Of a stretch of DNA of 64,000 bases, positions 1 through 10,420 are shown piece after piece. The notes under the pieces were generated by a model that was given only the letters and a program-made list of their open reading frames with translations, was not told the DNA's origin and made no database searches. Each line of letters starts with the position of its first letter. Positions within the stretch are counted from its first letter, which is position 1. Position numbers and translations under genes: made by a program. This DNA is from Nigrospora sphaerica (lineage: Eukaryota; Ascomycota; Sordariomycetes; Amphisphaeriales; Apiosporaceae), in the NCBI GenBank assembly GCA_018287875.1, contig JAGVVL010000025.1:1364001-1428000 (forward strand), written 5' to 3'.

Positions 1-3000
1 GATGCTCTCTGGTGCGCCACGGGCACTCAAAAAGATGTCCCGATGAGTTCCAGCCAGCTTGATCGCCAGGGCGCGAGCTTGGCCAGTCTTGAGCTGGGAC
101 TTGGGGCTATTATCTTTTTTGTCCTCATCATAGCTGGGGAAGAGCTTGTCGAAGTCTTCCTGGGTGGCTGCCTCCTCGTCTTCGAACCCGCCTTGATATC
201 GGTACATGCTTTGGCGTTGCTCCTCTGCCTTGCGATCAGCTTCAAGCTTCTGGCTCCATTGGTCATAGAAAGAGTGAATGGATTGGAAGATGGCGCGGCG
301 CGTCGAGGAGTCGAGCGCGTCCATTCCCTCCAAGGATACGACGGCCGAAACGTAGCTGAGAAGGTCCATGCCCTGGAGCTTGGATGTATCGTCGAGGGAG
401 TAACGGGAAGAGTCGCCCATGAGCGGTACAAATTTGAGCAGAGACTCGCATGGTTGCTCCAGTCTCTCTTGCTGGATGGCGACCCCTTCGCTCAGTGAGA
501 GGCCAATATCCAGGCAATGGAGAATGTTGGCAGCAGGAAGACTCAGGTCCTCATACTCAGGAGACTTGGGGAGCGTTAACCGAGAAACGATCTGGGAGAT
601 GTTCTGTCGCACGACTTGCAACTGTTGGGTAGCAATGTCTGACCCAAAGCAGTGTTGGAAGAAAGCAGCGGGGATGTCGGCGCCGAGAACTGTCCTCAAC
701 ACGCTGTTGAAACTTCCCTGCACGTCCTGGTGCTGGGAGGTCCGTCCATCGCCAGTTTGTGGCCGGTAGACAGTCTGTGCAATAATTGGTTTCTCGCCCA
801 GAGTGCGGATTTCGTCGTCCAGAAGCTGGCACCTAGCATTCGTCGATTGCCCGGTGTAGAACAACTCGAACCGCCTCAGAGAGGAGAGCTGCCCCTGCAA
901 CTTGCCAACTTGCTCCTCGTAACTTTGCAAGTCCATGAGGGGGCGCAACTGCGGATCATACATCCTGTCGGGTATGTAGAGCTTCACAAGCGCCAAAGCA
1001 AACTGTAGCCAGGCATATGACACAAAGACTCTTCGCGGCTGGGCACCCTGCTCCACAGCCCGCAAAGAAACGAGTGCAGCAACCAGGTGGACGTAAAGTA
1101 CCTCGCCTAGGTGACTCTTTCGGTCACCAATCTCTAGGGGCTTTGTCAATTTGTACGTTAGGCCCTGCTCATCGAAACCAACACCCAACTGGAGACTCTC
1201 TGCAATGTGCCGCTGAGTCTGGTTGAATGTAGCCGAAAATTCAGGCCCTAAGGCCGCGGCTGCGCTTCCCATCAGAACCACGAGTCCAGTGCTCAGCTTA
1301 TCCAAGGGGTCGCTGGTCGCGGCCTCGGAATTTTTAGCGACGAGCTGGCCTAAAACAGGCAACTCAGCTTCAAGCATGCCCAATGATTGGAGGGTGGTTG
1401 ATTCCAGTCCATCGAGCTTGGAGACGACGTTGACGGACAAGCTCTCGGTCCACGGATGAGCGTACTGGGAGGATTTCTCATCGCCCCAATCGAGGGTAGA
1501 CTTCATGCCCATGAGGTAGCCAATCATATGAAGGGGTTTGGATGTCGACGTGTGGCTCTGGAGGCGCATCTGGGCCAAGATAGGCATATTGGAGAGAACA
1601 ACCATCTCGTTGACCTCGGGCAGGGTTTCTTTCTGGCTTCTGAGGTTTTCAAGTACAACAAGTTGGCGAAGGTACTCGAACTCCTTGGCAAGCGTGGGCA
1701 AGATGTGTTCGTTCTCTTCCAGTTTCTTGATCTCCCCCTCGAGGTTGGTGATAAGATCTTCGCAGTCGGGCATGTTATCTCGAACAATGCTGTAGACCTT
1801 GACTAAAGACGTCATGATCTGGGCAAGACTGCCAATGGATGATCTAGCATTCCACTTGACCTTGTCAAACTCGGGCGCCAAAGCTTCAATCCGGCGGACC
1901 ATGGCGCTGGTGGCAGAATTCGTAATAGGCAAAGGTCTGTAGGCCTCCCAGAGCGGCTGCATGCTGAGTCCGGTCGTGAGCTTGAAGCCAGCGACGAATG
2001 TCTCCTCCAGACCACGAAGAAGGTAAGCGATGAGCTCGCGAGCGGCGGCGTCTTGGCCTTCAGCGATGTACCTCGACATGTTATCCGCACCCTGGCCCAG
2101 ATGAGCCTGGAAGCGTGCTTCGTCAAACTTGCCTCCCGCCGAGAGCAAGTGGAAAGTCCGCCACCAGTAGTGCATCAAAGCCCCAAGAGCGTACTTGCGG
2201 TCTTTCCACGACCCGGGCATTGCGATTTGAGCCCGCATAAAGTTATCGACAGCCTCCAGAGTTCCTGAAAGAAACTTGTATGCGCCCACAGTGGAGTCTT
2301 TGGCGACCGCGGCGACGCTGCCAGAGATGCATGACCTCTGCAGGCGGGAAAGGAGAGAGGGCTGGCGACCTTGCGCTTGAGCAACTTGGGTTTCAAGCCC
2401 CCTGTGTGCCTTGACGAGGTCCAGATAGATCTCATAGCAGACGCTTAGCCACTCAGCAAGGCCGGGAGTCGCCTTACCCAGTAGGGGCACAAGGACAGAG
2501 TTCTGTAGCGTGTGGTGAGGTTGAGAATCGCCAAAACCAGCAGACACTGTCTCGGACAGGATCGCGTATAGATTCCGAATAGTGCTGTCAAGCAGGGCGG
2601 TGTTCGGGAACGTCGAGGCAAGATACTGGTTGAGCATAGCCAGGCTGCGTTCCCAGACGGCGCGCTTCTGGTTGCGATGGGCTAGTGTCCTATCCGTTTC
2701 CCTCGATAGAATATGGACCTGACAGGCGCTTCGATACTGTTGGTACCTATGCATATCGGCCAATGCCAAGTTGTCGGTGGCGACGTGACCAAAGGCGACA
2801 TCATTCTCAGCAGCGTCCACGAGGAGGGCCGCATCCAACACCTCAAATCGCCGAAGGCTCGACTCAATCTGTGCGAGCCTGGGGAGGTAGGGCGGGCTGA
2901 CTGCACCGTGGTGGTCGAGATAGATCTCAATGGCACGATTCCGCATGGCGCGCGAGAGCTCGCCATAGCGAGGATCCATCGTGAGGAACACCCTGAAGTC

Positions 3001-6000
3001 AGGGTGTGGTTTGATGATGCGTGGCTCTCCATTTGGCCCACAATGCTCGTTGATGATCAAGAAACCATTAGGCTCCAGCAGCGAGTTCAATCTGTCCAAC
3101 ACCGAGGCGCTGCAGAGGTTCGCATTGTCCAGAACGAGCCACTCGCCCTTTTGGAGCGCCTGGACGATAATGCCATCCAGCCACTCGAAAGTTGGGTCGC
3201 GAATGCCATTGGGTCTCGCCACAAGAGTCTGGGCCCTGGATAGAACGATTGCAAGCTCCGAGTTGGGTGCGATTTGCCCTTGCAGAGCCTGCATCGTCAG
3301 CAGCAACGACTTGGATCCCTGTGCGTGCTCCTCCGGGCTTTCAAGTGCATTGAACAGGTCAACGGCAGCTTGAGGTGAAGGCTGGGGAACGGTGCTGAGA
3401 ATGGAAGCCTGAAGGACAGATTTGAGTTGCTTCAAGGTCGAATTTACTTCTCGCAGAGGGTCGTGTTGCTCAAAACCTCCAACAAGGTCCATGGCGTCGA
3501 TGTCTGCGTTCATCGGGAAAACGACCAATGATTTGCCTGCCAGAGCCGCCACATGCTGAAGAAGTGCAGACTTGCCACTTCCCGACGGACCAGCGAGAAT
3601 GCAAGGCAGGTTCTGCTTAATGCAGATCAGAAGCGACTCGATTTCGGGAAGCCTGATGACTTCGTTGATGCAAGGAAACAACGCAGGCTGCACATAGAGA
3701 TCTCGATGCAACAAGGCGAGTCCGACCTGCAGGAAAGATGCGCTCCGGTTGTGGTATAGCTGATGGCCAGTGGGCGCCGACAGGAAAGCTTGTGTAAACA
3801 GCTTGTTGACATACTGACGATCTGAAGTGCTGCGGAAACGTTGACGAATGACAATATCCAGGAAGTCGTCAACCTTGGCGGTTGCTAGAAGAGGGTCCTT
3901 GGAGGTAAGCAGCTCGAGCCATCGAAGCGTGTCTCGGAGATTGAACTCCCAGGGGGCACCTTGGGCACCGAACGACCGTCGCACGACTACCTCTTCGTCC
4001 AGGCTGGAGATGAAGGCAATCAGCTGCTTGACCGTCTCGGATGGCACGCCAGGGTAGTTGTGTTGCGCAATCATCAACAAATCGGCCTCGGTGAAAACAT
4101 CGGCGTACACCACAATGAACCGGTTCACAAAGGAGCTGGGCAAGCCCTTTCTGCCACCACCTTGGTGGTGAGGGTTCTGGGCAGCGAACAGGCGGAAATT
4201 GGGATGCCTCTTGAAGGATTGGTCCAGTTCAGAAATGTAGACTTCTCCGCGATGGTCAAGACAGGCATTGAGACCCTCGAGGACTGATTGGGACGCAAGG
4301 TTCATCTCATCCAAAAGCACCCACTCGCCGTTCTGCATGGCACGCAAGAAGGGGGCATCTCGCCAAGCAAAATGGCCGGCTTCCGCGCCCTCCACCGGCA
4401 CATCGGTACCAAAGAGGTCCATCAAGTCGGTCTGGTCAGACAAATTGATTCGTGTCAGCGGCTGGCCACAGGCCTTTGCCAGAGCGCCGACCAGTGTCGT
4501 CTTGCCAACACCAGGGCTGCCTTCTAGCAGAATGGGCTTGTGGACCTGGAGCGCTCTGATGACTCTCATGGCATTGAGCTTCGTAGTAGGTGCGTGGAGG
4601 GCAAAGCCAGCCTCGAAGTTGTCATTGGCAGCGCGTGCCACAGCGAAATCACCTATGACGAGCTTGTCGGCTTCGATGGAGAGTTCCAAGGGAGCCCTGT
4701 ATATGGCGTTGGCGTCCTCGCCCAGGAGTTGCGAGAGTTTTTCGAGACACTGCTGCCTTTGCCCGTCCATACTCTTGGGATCAATGGCGATGAGCGCCGA
4801 AGGGTTCGCGCCGAGGGTATCAATGAACACGGTTGCTGCTCCGTGAACCACTGCTGCAGCCGGGCTGATATGTGTGGTCTCGTTGATGAATTTTGCCCAC
4901 ACGAGAATGTCACGAATAGAGAAAGCCGCGGACGAGGTTGATCGGAATTGCTTGCCAAACCAGTACGAGAATTTGACAATGGCCTTCGCGAAGCCCTGGA
5001 ACTCAGGCTTCAGCTTGGAAGCAACGATCTGGAGAACATCTTCATCTGCAGACAGGCCGGGCACCCAAATCTCGGTGAAGCGGTTTCGGAGTGCAGGTGA
5101 AAGCTCCTTCTTTCCAAAGTCACCACCAGGGTTCATCGTAGCAAAGAATTGGAAGCCATCGGCCGCCGCGACGAAGGAATTGTCGATGCCCTTCTCCGCC
5201 AGCAACAAGGTGCGCGAGGGTTCCAGCACCGAGTTCAGTCGCTCCAGGACGGAATCGTCTGCTAGTGATATCTCATCCAGCAAGAAGAATTGGCCGTTGC
5301 GCATTGCGTGGACCAAGCTGCCGTCTGCCCATTCGAACAGGGCTTTGCTTTTGATTTCAGCAGCGGTGATCTTGTTCCGCACATGCTCAGGGATCCGGGA
5401 CAGCTCGGCAGGCTCAAGCGCGTGATATCTTTGTAGCAGGTCATGAAGGTCATCGCGAGAATCGATTCCAAGAAGCGAGAATACTTCAATAAGATCTTGT
5501 CTCAGGATGTCTGCAACAGCGCCTCGGTTCCTCACAGGACGTTGAGAGCCAATCAAGTCGCCAGTCTCGGTGTTCTGGTGCGCATTGACGATATGTAACT
5601 CCTTGCCGAGCGCTTCAGCAAGGAGCTGGCACACTGTCGTCTTGCCGCATCCCGTCTCTCCAACCAGTAGCACCGGCTCATTATTCGCTAGAGCTTGTGC
5701 GACTAGTACGTAGAGTCGGCGCATGGCGTGAGTCCACACCACGCCTTGGGAGTTTTCTGGGCCGAGCTGCGCAAGATATGGCGATTTCTGGGCATCATAC
5801 AGCTGATCTGGGTTGATGAAGGCCTTGTCTTTCATGTTGGCCTCGCTCTTCTTCCTGTCGTAATTGTGAAAGACCAAATCAATGACATCCTTGACGGCCA
5901 TTCGCTCTTCTTCATTGCGTACCCGTTCGGCCAACAGCATGAAACCGTGGTTTGCCATCTCCTCTCGGGGCGATGCGCCGGGCATTGTCGGAACACGAGT

Positions 6001-9000
6001 AGCAGCACCACGGAGAGCCCAGCGAAACAAATCTCGCAATGTTGCAAAACTGTCCTTGTCTTCAAACAAACGGTTCGTCTGCCTCAGGCGCGAGAGCTCC
6101 TTGTACACTTGGACAATCCGCTTGCAATCCGAAGGTGCCGTATAGACGCTGCGCCTCTGCAAGATTGTCTCCAGCTCATCCTCGGGGATGTCATCGAAAT
6201 GCAACTCTAGAAAACGGTTGCGGAAAGCACGAGACAGGACTTTTCGTCCGCCATACAAGCCGGGTGGGTTCTGGGTGGCGAAGAGCATGAAGTTTTCGTG
6301 CGGGCGCACAACCTCTTGCGTTTCAGGAATCAGCAACTCGCGGTTGTCATCCAACAGACGGTTCAGCGCTTCGAGAACATCTGTGGGCGCAAGGTTAAGC
6401 TCGTCAAGGACGATCCAGTGACCCTCGCGAACAGCCTGAACCAGCAAGCCTTCTTGGAAGCGCAGCTTTCCATCGGGGCCAGAGACGTACGTTCCCAGGT
6501 ACTCTTGCAAATCAGTGTGTTCGTGGTTGTTGATACGCACAAACTTGTTGCCACTGAAGTTAGCAAGGTACTCGATCATGCTCGTTTTTCCAGCTGAGGT
6601 CGGTCCCTGGATAAGGACGGGGAATCGCCGTGTCGATGTCGCTCGCACGAGGTTTAGCAGATTCCTCTCCACCGAAGGCGTGATGATATAGTCATCCCTC
6701 TCGCGCGGAGTCTCGACACCCTGCAGCAACCAGTAGTGACGGTCCTTGTTCTTGTTCTGGAATCGCGCATACTGCTTTCCATCGTTGGGGTGCTTTGGTG
6801 GTTGGGACAGTTGAGACTTCGCATTGCCGCGTTTTTCCAATAGGTGTTGATGAATCTCGGGAATAAGCTTGTCTTCCGATTCTTTGTTGAGCAGCGTTAG
6901 AAAACCCATGGAAAACCCTTCGTATAGAGCCCGCCGAAGGCCGTACATTGGCGCAATATCGTTGACATAGGTAAGGACGCGAGTGAGCGTCCGCAGACTG
7001 AAATGGGGCACTTCGTTTGCTCCGTCGACGAGGCGCTTCTCCTCAGCAAGCAATTTGGTTTTCAAATACAGCCGAGCAATGTCATCAGCGGCTTGCTCGT
7101 CTTTGGAACTGTTGCTCTTGAGATAGGCCTTGATGATCGTGAGGAGATCCTTGAGGTCCCTGTCGGGGCTACTGACATAGAGCTCAGTAAAACGTGACCT
7201 GAGTCCCAGGGGCAGATCTCGCTTGCCGATATCTGTTGCCGGGTTCATGGCACCAAATATGCGGAACTCGGGATGGGCCACCACGCGCTCAATCTCGCCA
7301 GTCTCAGATAGCAAAATCGAAGGCTCATCATTCGGTCCCGAAGCGAGCAGATCGGCAATGCTCTCCAGAGTATCAGGGGACGCCAAGTTGATCTCGTCCA
7401 AAAGCACCCAATCACCATTGCGTGCGGCCTTGACGATGTTGCCTTCGACAAAAGCAAACGCAAATGTGCCAGAGCCACCTGAGATCTGGACATCAAACTG
7501 ATCAAGGCTGCGGTCAAACGCATCCCACCGCGACTGCAGGTCCAGCAGTGTTTGTAACTTCGATCCGGTTTTGCGTCTTTTCGCAGCAGGGCCGTCTTCA
7601 GTTTCCGCCTTGCTGGCCTCTTGCGCCTTGGCTTGAAGTTGGCTCAAGATTTGTTTGAACATTTTTGGGGCTTCTCTCCAAAGCTTCGACACCTTCGTCC
7701 ACTGGCCCCTCGCGACGCATTTCCCGACCTGCTCCAAGTATTTCTGGTTCTTCGATTCCGAGATGCCTGTAGACCTGAAGAGGTCTTCGAACTCCTCCTT
7801 CAATGGCACGGCGAGTGTGCGGACATTGACAGGCTTGAAGCCACCGAGGAGGTCGCCAACTTCACTCTGCTGTGAAAGGTTCACAGCCACCAGCTTATGA
7901 CCCAAAGTCTCAGCCAGCTGTTGCACCACCGTCGTCTTACCAATACCAGTCTCTCCCACCAGGAGCGTAGGTTCCCGAAGCTTGACAGCCACGGCAATCT
8001 GCTCTAGCACCCTCTTGGCGTGGTTGGTGTTGGCAAAGGGTTTCCTCGACTTGGCGACTCGGTTGGCACGCGGCCTCTTGTTCAAAGCTACCCGACCAAC
8101 TCTGAAACTGTTCGGGTTATCCTCGAGCTGGGGTATGTGAGCGTGCATGAAATGTTCCCTCATTTGCGGCGGGATATGCATTTCTTCGGCGATTGTGCTG
8201 ATCAGGAGAGCCTTCACATCGGCGCTGGGACTGGCGCCGCAGAAGCAATCGGCTGCTTCCATGAACATGGCGTACTTTGTCTGGTCGCTGATTCCCTCCT
8301 CGCCGGTCTTCAAGCCCGACGCCTCGAGCAACTGACTCATTCTTCGGCACCACTTCAAAAGGTCTCGCGGGGTAACAGGGCGGTCCGCAATGCCTCTCCC
8401 GCCACCTATCGTCGACCGTGTCGGCAAATTGCAGAGTCGGTTGTAGACGGAGATGATCATCGGGGCATAAAGGCGAAGTAGGGGGTAAGTGCCGAGAATG
8501 ATGTCTTGCAGCTCAGTGGGCTGTGCCATCTTGATGCCAACAGAGCGCCAAAACCGCTGGCCCAACAGCGTTGGCAGGCTTTCTTGCCCGTGCATCCCTT
8601 TTGTCGTCCGTACGGTCGCAAAAAGGCGGAAACTACTAGGAGCCCTCACGGTCTCTCCTCGACTGGGTATCAATAGCTCTCCACGCTCGACAAGAGGCAG
8701 TAACGTGCTCATAACCTCGTTGGGTGCTCTGTCAAGGTCCTCGATCAGTACCCAACGGCCCTCGCGGACGGCGGTTGTCAGCACACCGGGTCGCCAAGAG
8801 AAAGAGCCGGGCTTGGAGTCGGTAGAATAGAGGCCAATAAGCATTTTGGCGTCCGTCTGCTCGTTGAGGTGCAGGGTGACCATGCTGGAGTCCATGCCCA
8901 ACTCGCGCGCCAGCTCCTGTACCGCAGATGTTTTTCCCGACCCGGGAAGGCCGTGGAGCAATATCGGCCCAGACTCCTGGAGACTGCCCGAGAGGCCTTC

Positions 9001-9942
9001 AAGGTTGGCCATGGTGGTCGGTGTGAGAACGAGGGATGAGGATGTCGTCGGCGGGCCTTGGGGTCTAGGGAGCAGAGTGGAGCCATAACGAATAACAAGC
9101 GGCGTGAGGTTCAGCGCAGGGAAGCGTTCGATGTGATCATCAGAAATGTCTCTCAATTCCTGTCGAAGGTTCTCTATTTCCCGTGCTCTCTGCTGCTCGA
9201 ATAAAGACAAGAAGGTCAGATCCAACTGCTGGCCGTCAAAGTCGTCAATCAATAGCAGCTGACTCTCTGGGGGCGAGGCGCTCGCCGCAGGCCCCCGTAG
9301 CGCTTTCTCCTCTACCGGCGCATCTGCGCCGGGGATGTGCTCTTGGATGAGCGCCTCCAGCCGGGAGTCCGAGGCAGACAGCAGGAGGCAGAACACTCGG
9401 ATGGCCAGGTATCTCACTGACGGAGTCGGGTGTTGGAACAGCGTCTGCAGTTGCGACGGTTTCACCGTCTGGCGATAGGCCCTTCTATCGAAATTCAGTA
9501 ACCGCCATACTGATATGAGGCCTGGCAGCAGGCTTTGCGTGGGGGCGCTCGCAATGGCGGGCGCGTCGAGAGAGTTGAGCTTGAGCGGCCGGCCGCCGTG
9601 CTCAGTGGCGGCCGAGGTCTCACATAGATACTGCTCGAGGAAGCCCGACAAGTAAGGAGCGAACGGGAGGATGCGCGCAAAAGCGGCGACGATACGGTCC
9701 TCCTGGCCTTCTATCCGGGGCTTCAGGAGCCAGCGGGCGCAAATGTCGGCGAAGACGTGTTCAAAGTACACAAAAATTTGGCTGGTGAGTTGGGGTATCA
9801 GTGCCGCAGCAGCAACGGCGTCGAGGAAGTGCGTGGGGTCGTGACTGCGGATGACATGCAGTAATTCCGGCGGCAGTTGCGTCATGAGCTGCTCGTCCGA
9901 CAGGAGATGGCTCCTGCAGGCGCTGATGTCAAAAGTCGCCAT
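1..9942 (-). CDS. MDN1: Midasin, AAA+ ATPase of 60S ribosome assembly (partial; C-terminal part beyond the window)
   Basis: Midasin (Rea1/Mdn1) is a dynein-like AAA+ ATPase that strips assembly factors (Ytm1-Erb1, Rsa4) from nuclear pre-60S particles. One unbroken minus-strand frame runs from the ATG at 9942 to the left edge: 3,314 codons of a protein usually near 4,900. Six Walker A motifs are visible: GLPGSGKT (residues 331-338), GETGIGKT (663-670), GPTSAGKT (1113-1120), GETGCGKT (1428-1435), GSPGVGKT (1808-1815) and GPSGSGKS (2118-2125). AAA2-AAA5 have intact Walker B (LLDEINLA, VLDELNLA, LLDEISLA, LLDEMNLA). AAA1 reads LIEDLDRA and AAA6 reads VLDNANLC, degenerate forms usual for this family. 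The N-terminal domain precedes AAA1, and much of the helical linker follows AAA6. The acidic region and the MIDAS domain lie off the window. No intron is needed. It is divergent from bL12m. Confidence 0.97.
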   Translation of the reverse strand, partial: MATFDISACRSHLLSDEQLMTQLPPELLHVIRSHDPTHFLDAVAAAALIPQLTSQIFVYFEHVFADICARWLLKPRIEGQEDRIVAAFARILPFAPYLSGFLEQYLCETSAATEHGGRPLKLNSLDAPAIASAPTQSLLPGLISVWRLLNFDRRAYRQTVKPSQLQTLFQHPTPSVRYLAIRVFCLLLSASDSRLEALIQEHIPGADAPVEEKALRGPAASASPPESQLLLIDDFDGQQLDLTFLSLFEQQRAREIENLRQELRDISDDHIERFPALNLTPLVIRYGSTLLPRPQGPPTTSSSLVLTPTTMANLEGLSGSLQESGPILLHGLPGSGKTSAVQELARELGMDSSMVTLHLNEQTDAKMLIGLYSTDSKPGSFSWRPGVLTTAVREGRWVLIEDLDRAPNEVMSTLLPLVERGELLIPSRGETVRAPSSFRLFATVRTTKGMHGQESLPTLLGQRFWRSVGIKMAQPTELQDIILGTYPLLRLYAPMIISVYNRLCNLPTRSTIGGGRGIADRPVTPRDLLKWCRRMSQLLEASGLKTGEEGISDQTKYAMFMEAADCFCGASPSADVKALLISTIAEEMHIPPQMREHFMHAHIPQLEDNPNSFRVGRVALNKRPRANRVAKSRKPFANTNHAKRVLEQIAVAVKLREPTLLVGETGIGKTTVVQQLAETLGHKLVAVNLSQQSEVGDLLGGFKPVNVRTLAVPLKEEFEDLFRSTGISESKNQKYLEQVGKCVARGQWTKVSKLWREAPKMFKQILSQLQAKAQEASKAETEDGPAAKRRKTGSKLQTLLDLQSRWDAFDRSLDQFDVQISGGSGTFAFAFVEGNIVKAARNGDWVLLDEINLASPDTLESIADLLASGPNDEPSILLSETGEIERVVAHPEFRIFGAMNPATDIGKRDLPLGLRSRFTELYVSSPDRDLKDLLTIIKAYLKSNSSKDEQAADDIARLYLKTKLLAEEKRLVDGANEVPHFSLRTLTRVLTYVNDIAPMYGLRRALYEGFSMGFLTLLNKESEDKLIPEIHQHLLEKRGNAKSQLSQPPKHPNDGKQYARFQNKNKDRHYWLLQGVETPRERDDYIITPSVERNLLNLVRATSTRRFPVLIQGPTSAGKTSMIEYLANFSGNKFVRINNHEHTDLQEYLGTYVSGPDGKLRFQEGLLVQAVREGHWIVLDELNLAPTDVLEALNRLLDDNRELLIPETQEVVRPHENFMLFATQNPPGLYGGRKVLSRAFRNRFLELHFDDIPEDELETILQRRSVYTAPSDCKRIVQVYKELSRLRQTNRLFEDKDSFATLRDLFRWALRGAATRVPTMPGASPREEMANHGFMLLAERVRNEEERMAVKDVIDLVFHNYDRKKSEANMKDKAFINPDQLYDAQKSPYLAQLGPENSQGVVWTHAMRRLYVLVAQALANNEPVLLVGETGCGKTTVCQLLAEALGKELHIVNAHQNTETGDLIGSQRPVRNRGAVADILRQDLIEVFSLLGIDSRDDLHDLLQRYHALEPAELSRIPEHVRNKITAAEIKSKALFEWADGSLVHAMRNGQFFLLDEISLADDSVLERLNSVLEPSRTLLLAEKGIDNSFVAAADGFQFFATMNPGGDFGKKELSPALRNRFTEIWVPGLSADEDVLQIVASKLKPEFQGFAKAIVKFSYWFGKQFRSTSSAAFSIRDILVWAKFINETTHISPAAAVVHGAATVFIDTLGANPSALIAIDPKSMDGQRQQCLEKLSQLLGEDANAIYRAPLELSIEADKLVIGDFAVARAANDNFEAGFALHAPTTKLNAMRVIRALQVHKPILLEGSPGVGKTTLVGALAKACGQPLTRINLSDQTDLMDLFGTDVPVEGAEAGHFAWRDAPFLRAMQNGEWVLLDEMNLASQSVLEGLNACLDHRGEVYISELDQSFKRHPNFRLFAAQNPHHQGGGRKGLPSSFVNRFIVVYADVFTEADLLMIAQHNYPGVPSETVKQLIAFISSLDEEVVVRRSFGAQGAPWEFNLRDTLRWLELLTSKDPLLATAKVDDFLDIVIRQRFRSTSDRQYVNKLFTQAFLSAPTGHQLYHNRSASFLQVGLALLHRDLYVQPALFPCINEVIRLPEIESLLICIKQNLPCILAGPSGSGKSALLQHVAALAGKSLVVFPMNADIDAMDLVGGFEQHDPLREVNSTLKQLKSVLQASILSTVPQPSPQAAVDLFNALESPEEHAQGSKSLLLTMQALQGQIAPNSELAIVLSRAQTLVARPNGIRDPTFEWLDGIIVQALQKGEWLVLDNANLCSASVLDRLNSLLEPNGFLIINEHCGPNGEPRIIKPHPDFRVFLTMDPRYGELSRAMRNRAIEIYLDHHGAVSPPYLPRLAQIESSLRRFEVLDAALLVDAAENDVAFGHVATDNLALADMHRYQQYRSACQVHILSRETDRTLAHRNQKRAVWERSLAMLNQYLASTFPNTALLDSTIRNLYAILSETVSAGFGDSQPHHTLQNSVLVPLLGKATPGLAEWLSVCYEIYLDLVKAHRGLETQVAQAQGRQPSLLSRLQRSCISGSVAAVAKDSTVGAYKFLSGTLEAVDNFMRAQIAMPGSWKDRKYALGALMHYWWRTFHLLSAGGKFDEARFQAHLGQGADNMSRYIAEGQDAAARELIAYLLRGLEETFVAGFKLTTGLSMQPLWEAYRPLPITNSATSAMVRRIEALAPEFDKVKWNARSSIGSLAQIMTSLVKVYSIVRDNMPDCEDLITNLEGEIKKLEENEHILPTLAKEFEYLRQLVVLENLRSQKETLPEVNEMVVLSNMPILAQMRLQSHTSTSKPLHMIGYLMGMKSTLDWGDEKSSQYAHPWTESLSVNVVSKLDGLESTTLQSLGMLEAELPVLGQLVAKNSEAATSDPLDKLSTGLVVLMGSAAAALGPEFSATFNQTQRHIAESLQLGVGFDEQGLTYKLTKPLEIGDRKSHLGEVLYVHLVAALVSLRAVEQGAQPRRVFVSYAWLQFALALVKLYIPDRMYDPQLRPLMDLQSYEEQVGKLQGQLSSLRRFELFYTGQSTNARCQLLDDEIRTLGEKPIIAQTVYRPQTGDGRTSQHQDVQGSFNSVLRTVLGADIPAAFFQHCFGSDIATQQLQVVRQNISQIVSRLTLPKSPEYEDLSLPAANILHCLDIGLSLSEGVAIQQERLEQPCESLLKFVPLMGDSSRYSLDDTSKLQGMDLLSYVSAVVSLEGMDALDSSTRRAIFQSIHSFYDQWSQKLEADRKAEEQRQSMYRYQGGFEDEEAATQEDFDKLFPSYDEDKKDNSPKSQLKTGQARALAIKLAGTHRDIFLSARGAPESI

Positions 9943-10420
9943 GGCTGCTGTATCGACACCGTGATGGCAGTCGGTATGAGGCGAAATCTCCTGCGCTCGC
10001 AAGGCGGACCACACGCCTCAATCGACGGGCAGACAGACGATGGGAATCCCAGGTTGCTCCGTTTATCGATAATATCTTTTTTCTGCCGCCGCGCAAAATT
10101 TGGGCGGTGGCCCCAAAAGGGACAGGCTAGAGCGGCGCGACTGGTGGGGGTCTGCGTCTGCGCCTGCGTGTGCAAGCATCGAAGGCAGGCAGGCACGGTC
10201 GCGGATCCGGAAAACGGACATTCTGGGCAGCCGCGTCGTGCTCGGCGAACGACAGGCCCAACGAAGTGGGGCGCCCAGCCCGTGGGACTGCCAGCGAGAG
10301 AGCTCATCGAAAACGAACACCAAAAAACTTCGAGGGAGCACTGATCACGAGCCTCCCGAGCGCACTCCTCCGTCTCACGCCCGCCCCAACCACACCGCCC
10401 TCCCTCCCCCGCCGCCCACC
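9943..10420. promoter_or_regulatory. Bidirectional promoter between MDN1 and bL12m
   Basis: These 478 bp separate two divergent start codons, so both genes must be driven from here. The stretch has an AT-rich patch near 10060-10085 (TATCGATAATATC followed by a T run) and a G/C-rich patch after it. No clear TATA box or named factor site was recognised. Both genes serve ribosomes (cytosolic 60S assembly and the mitochondrial large subunit), so joint control is plausible but inferred from position only. Confidence 0.5.
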
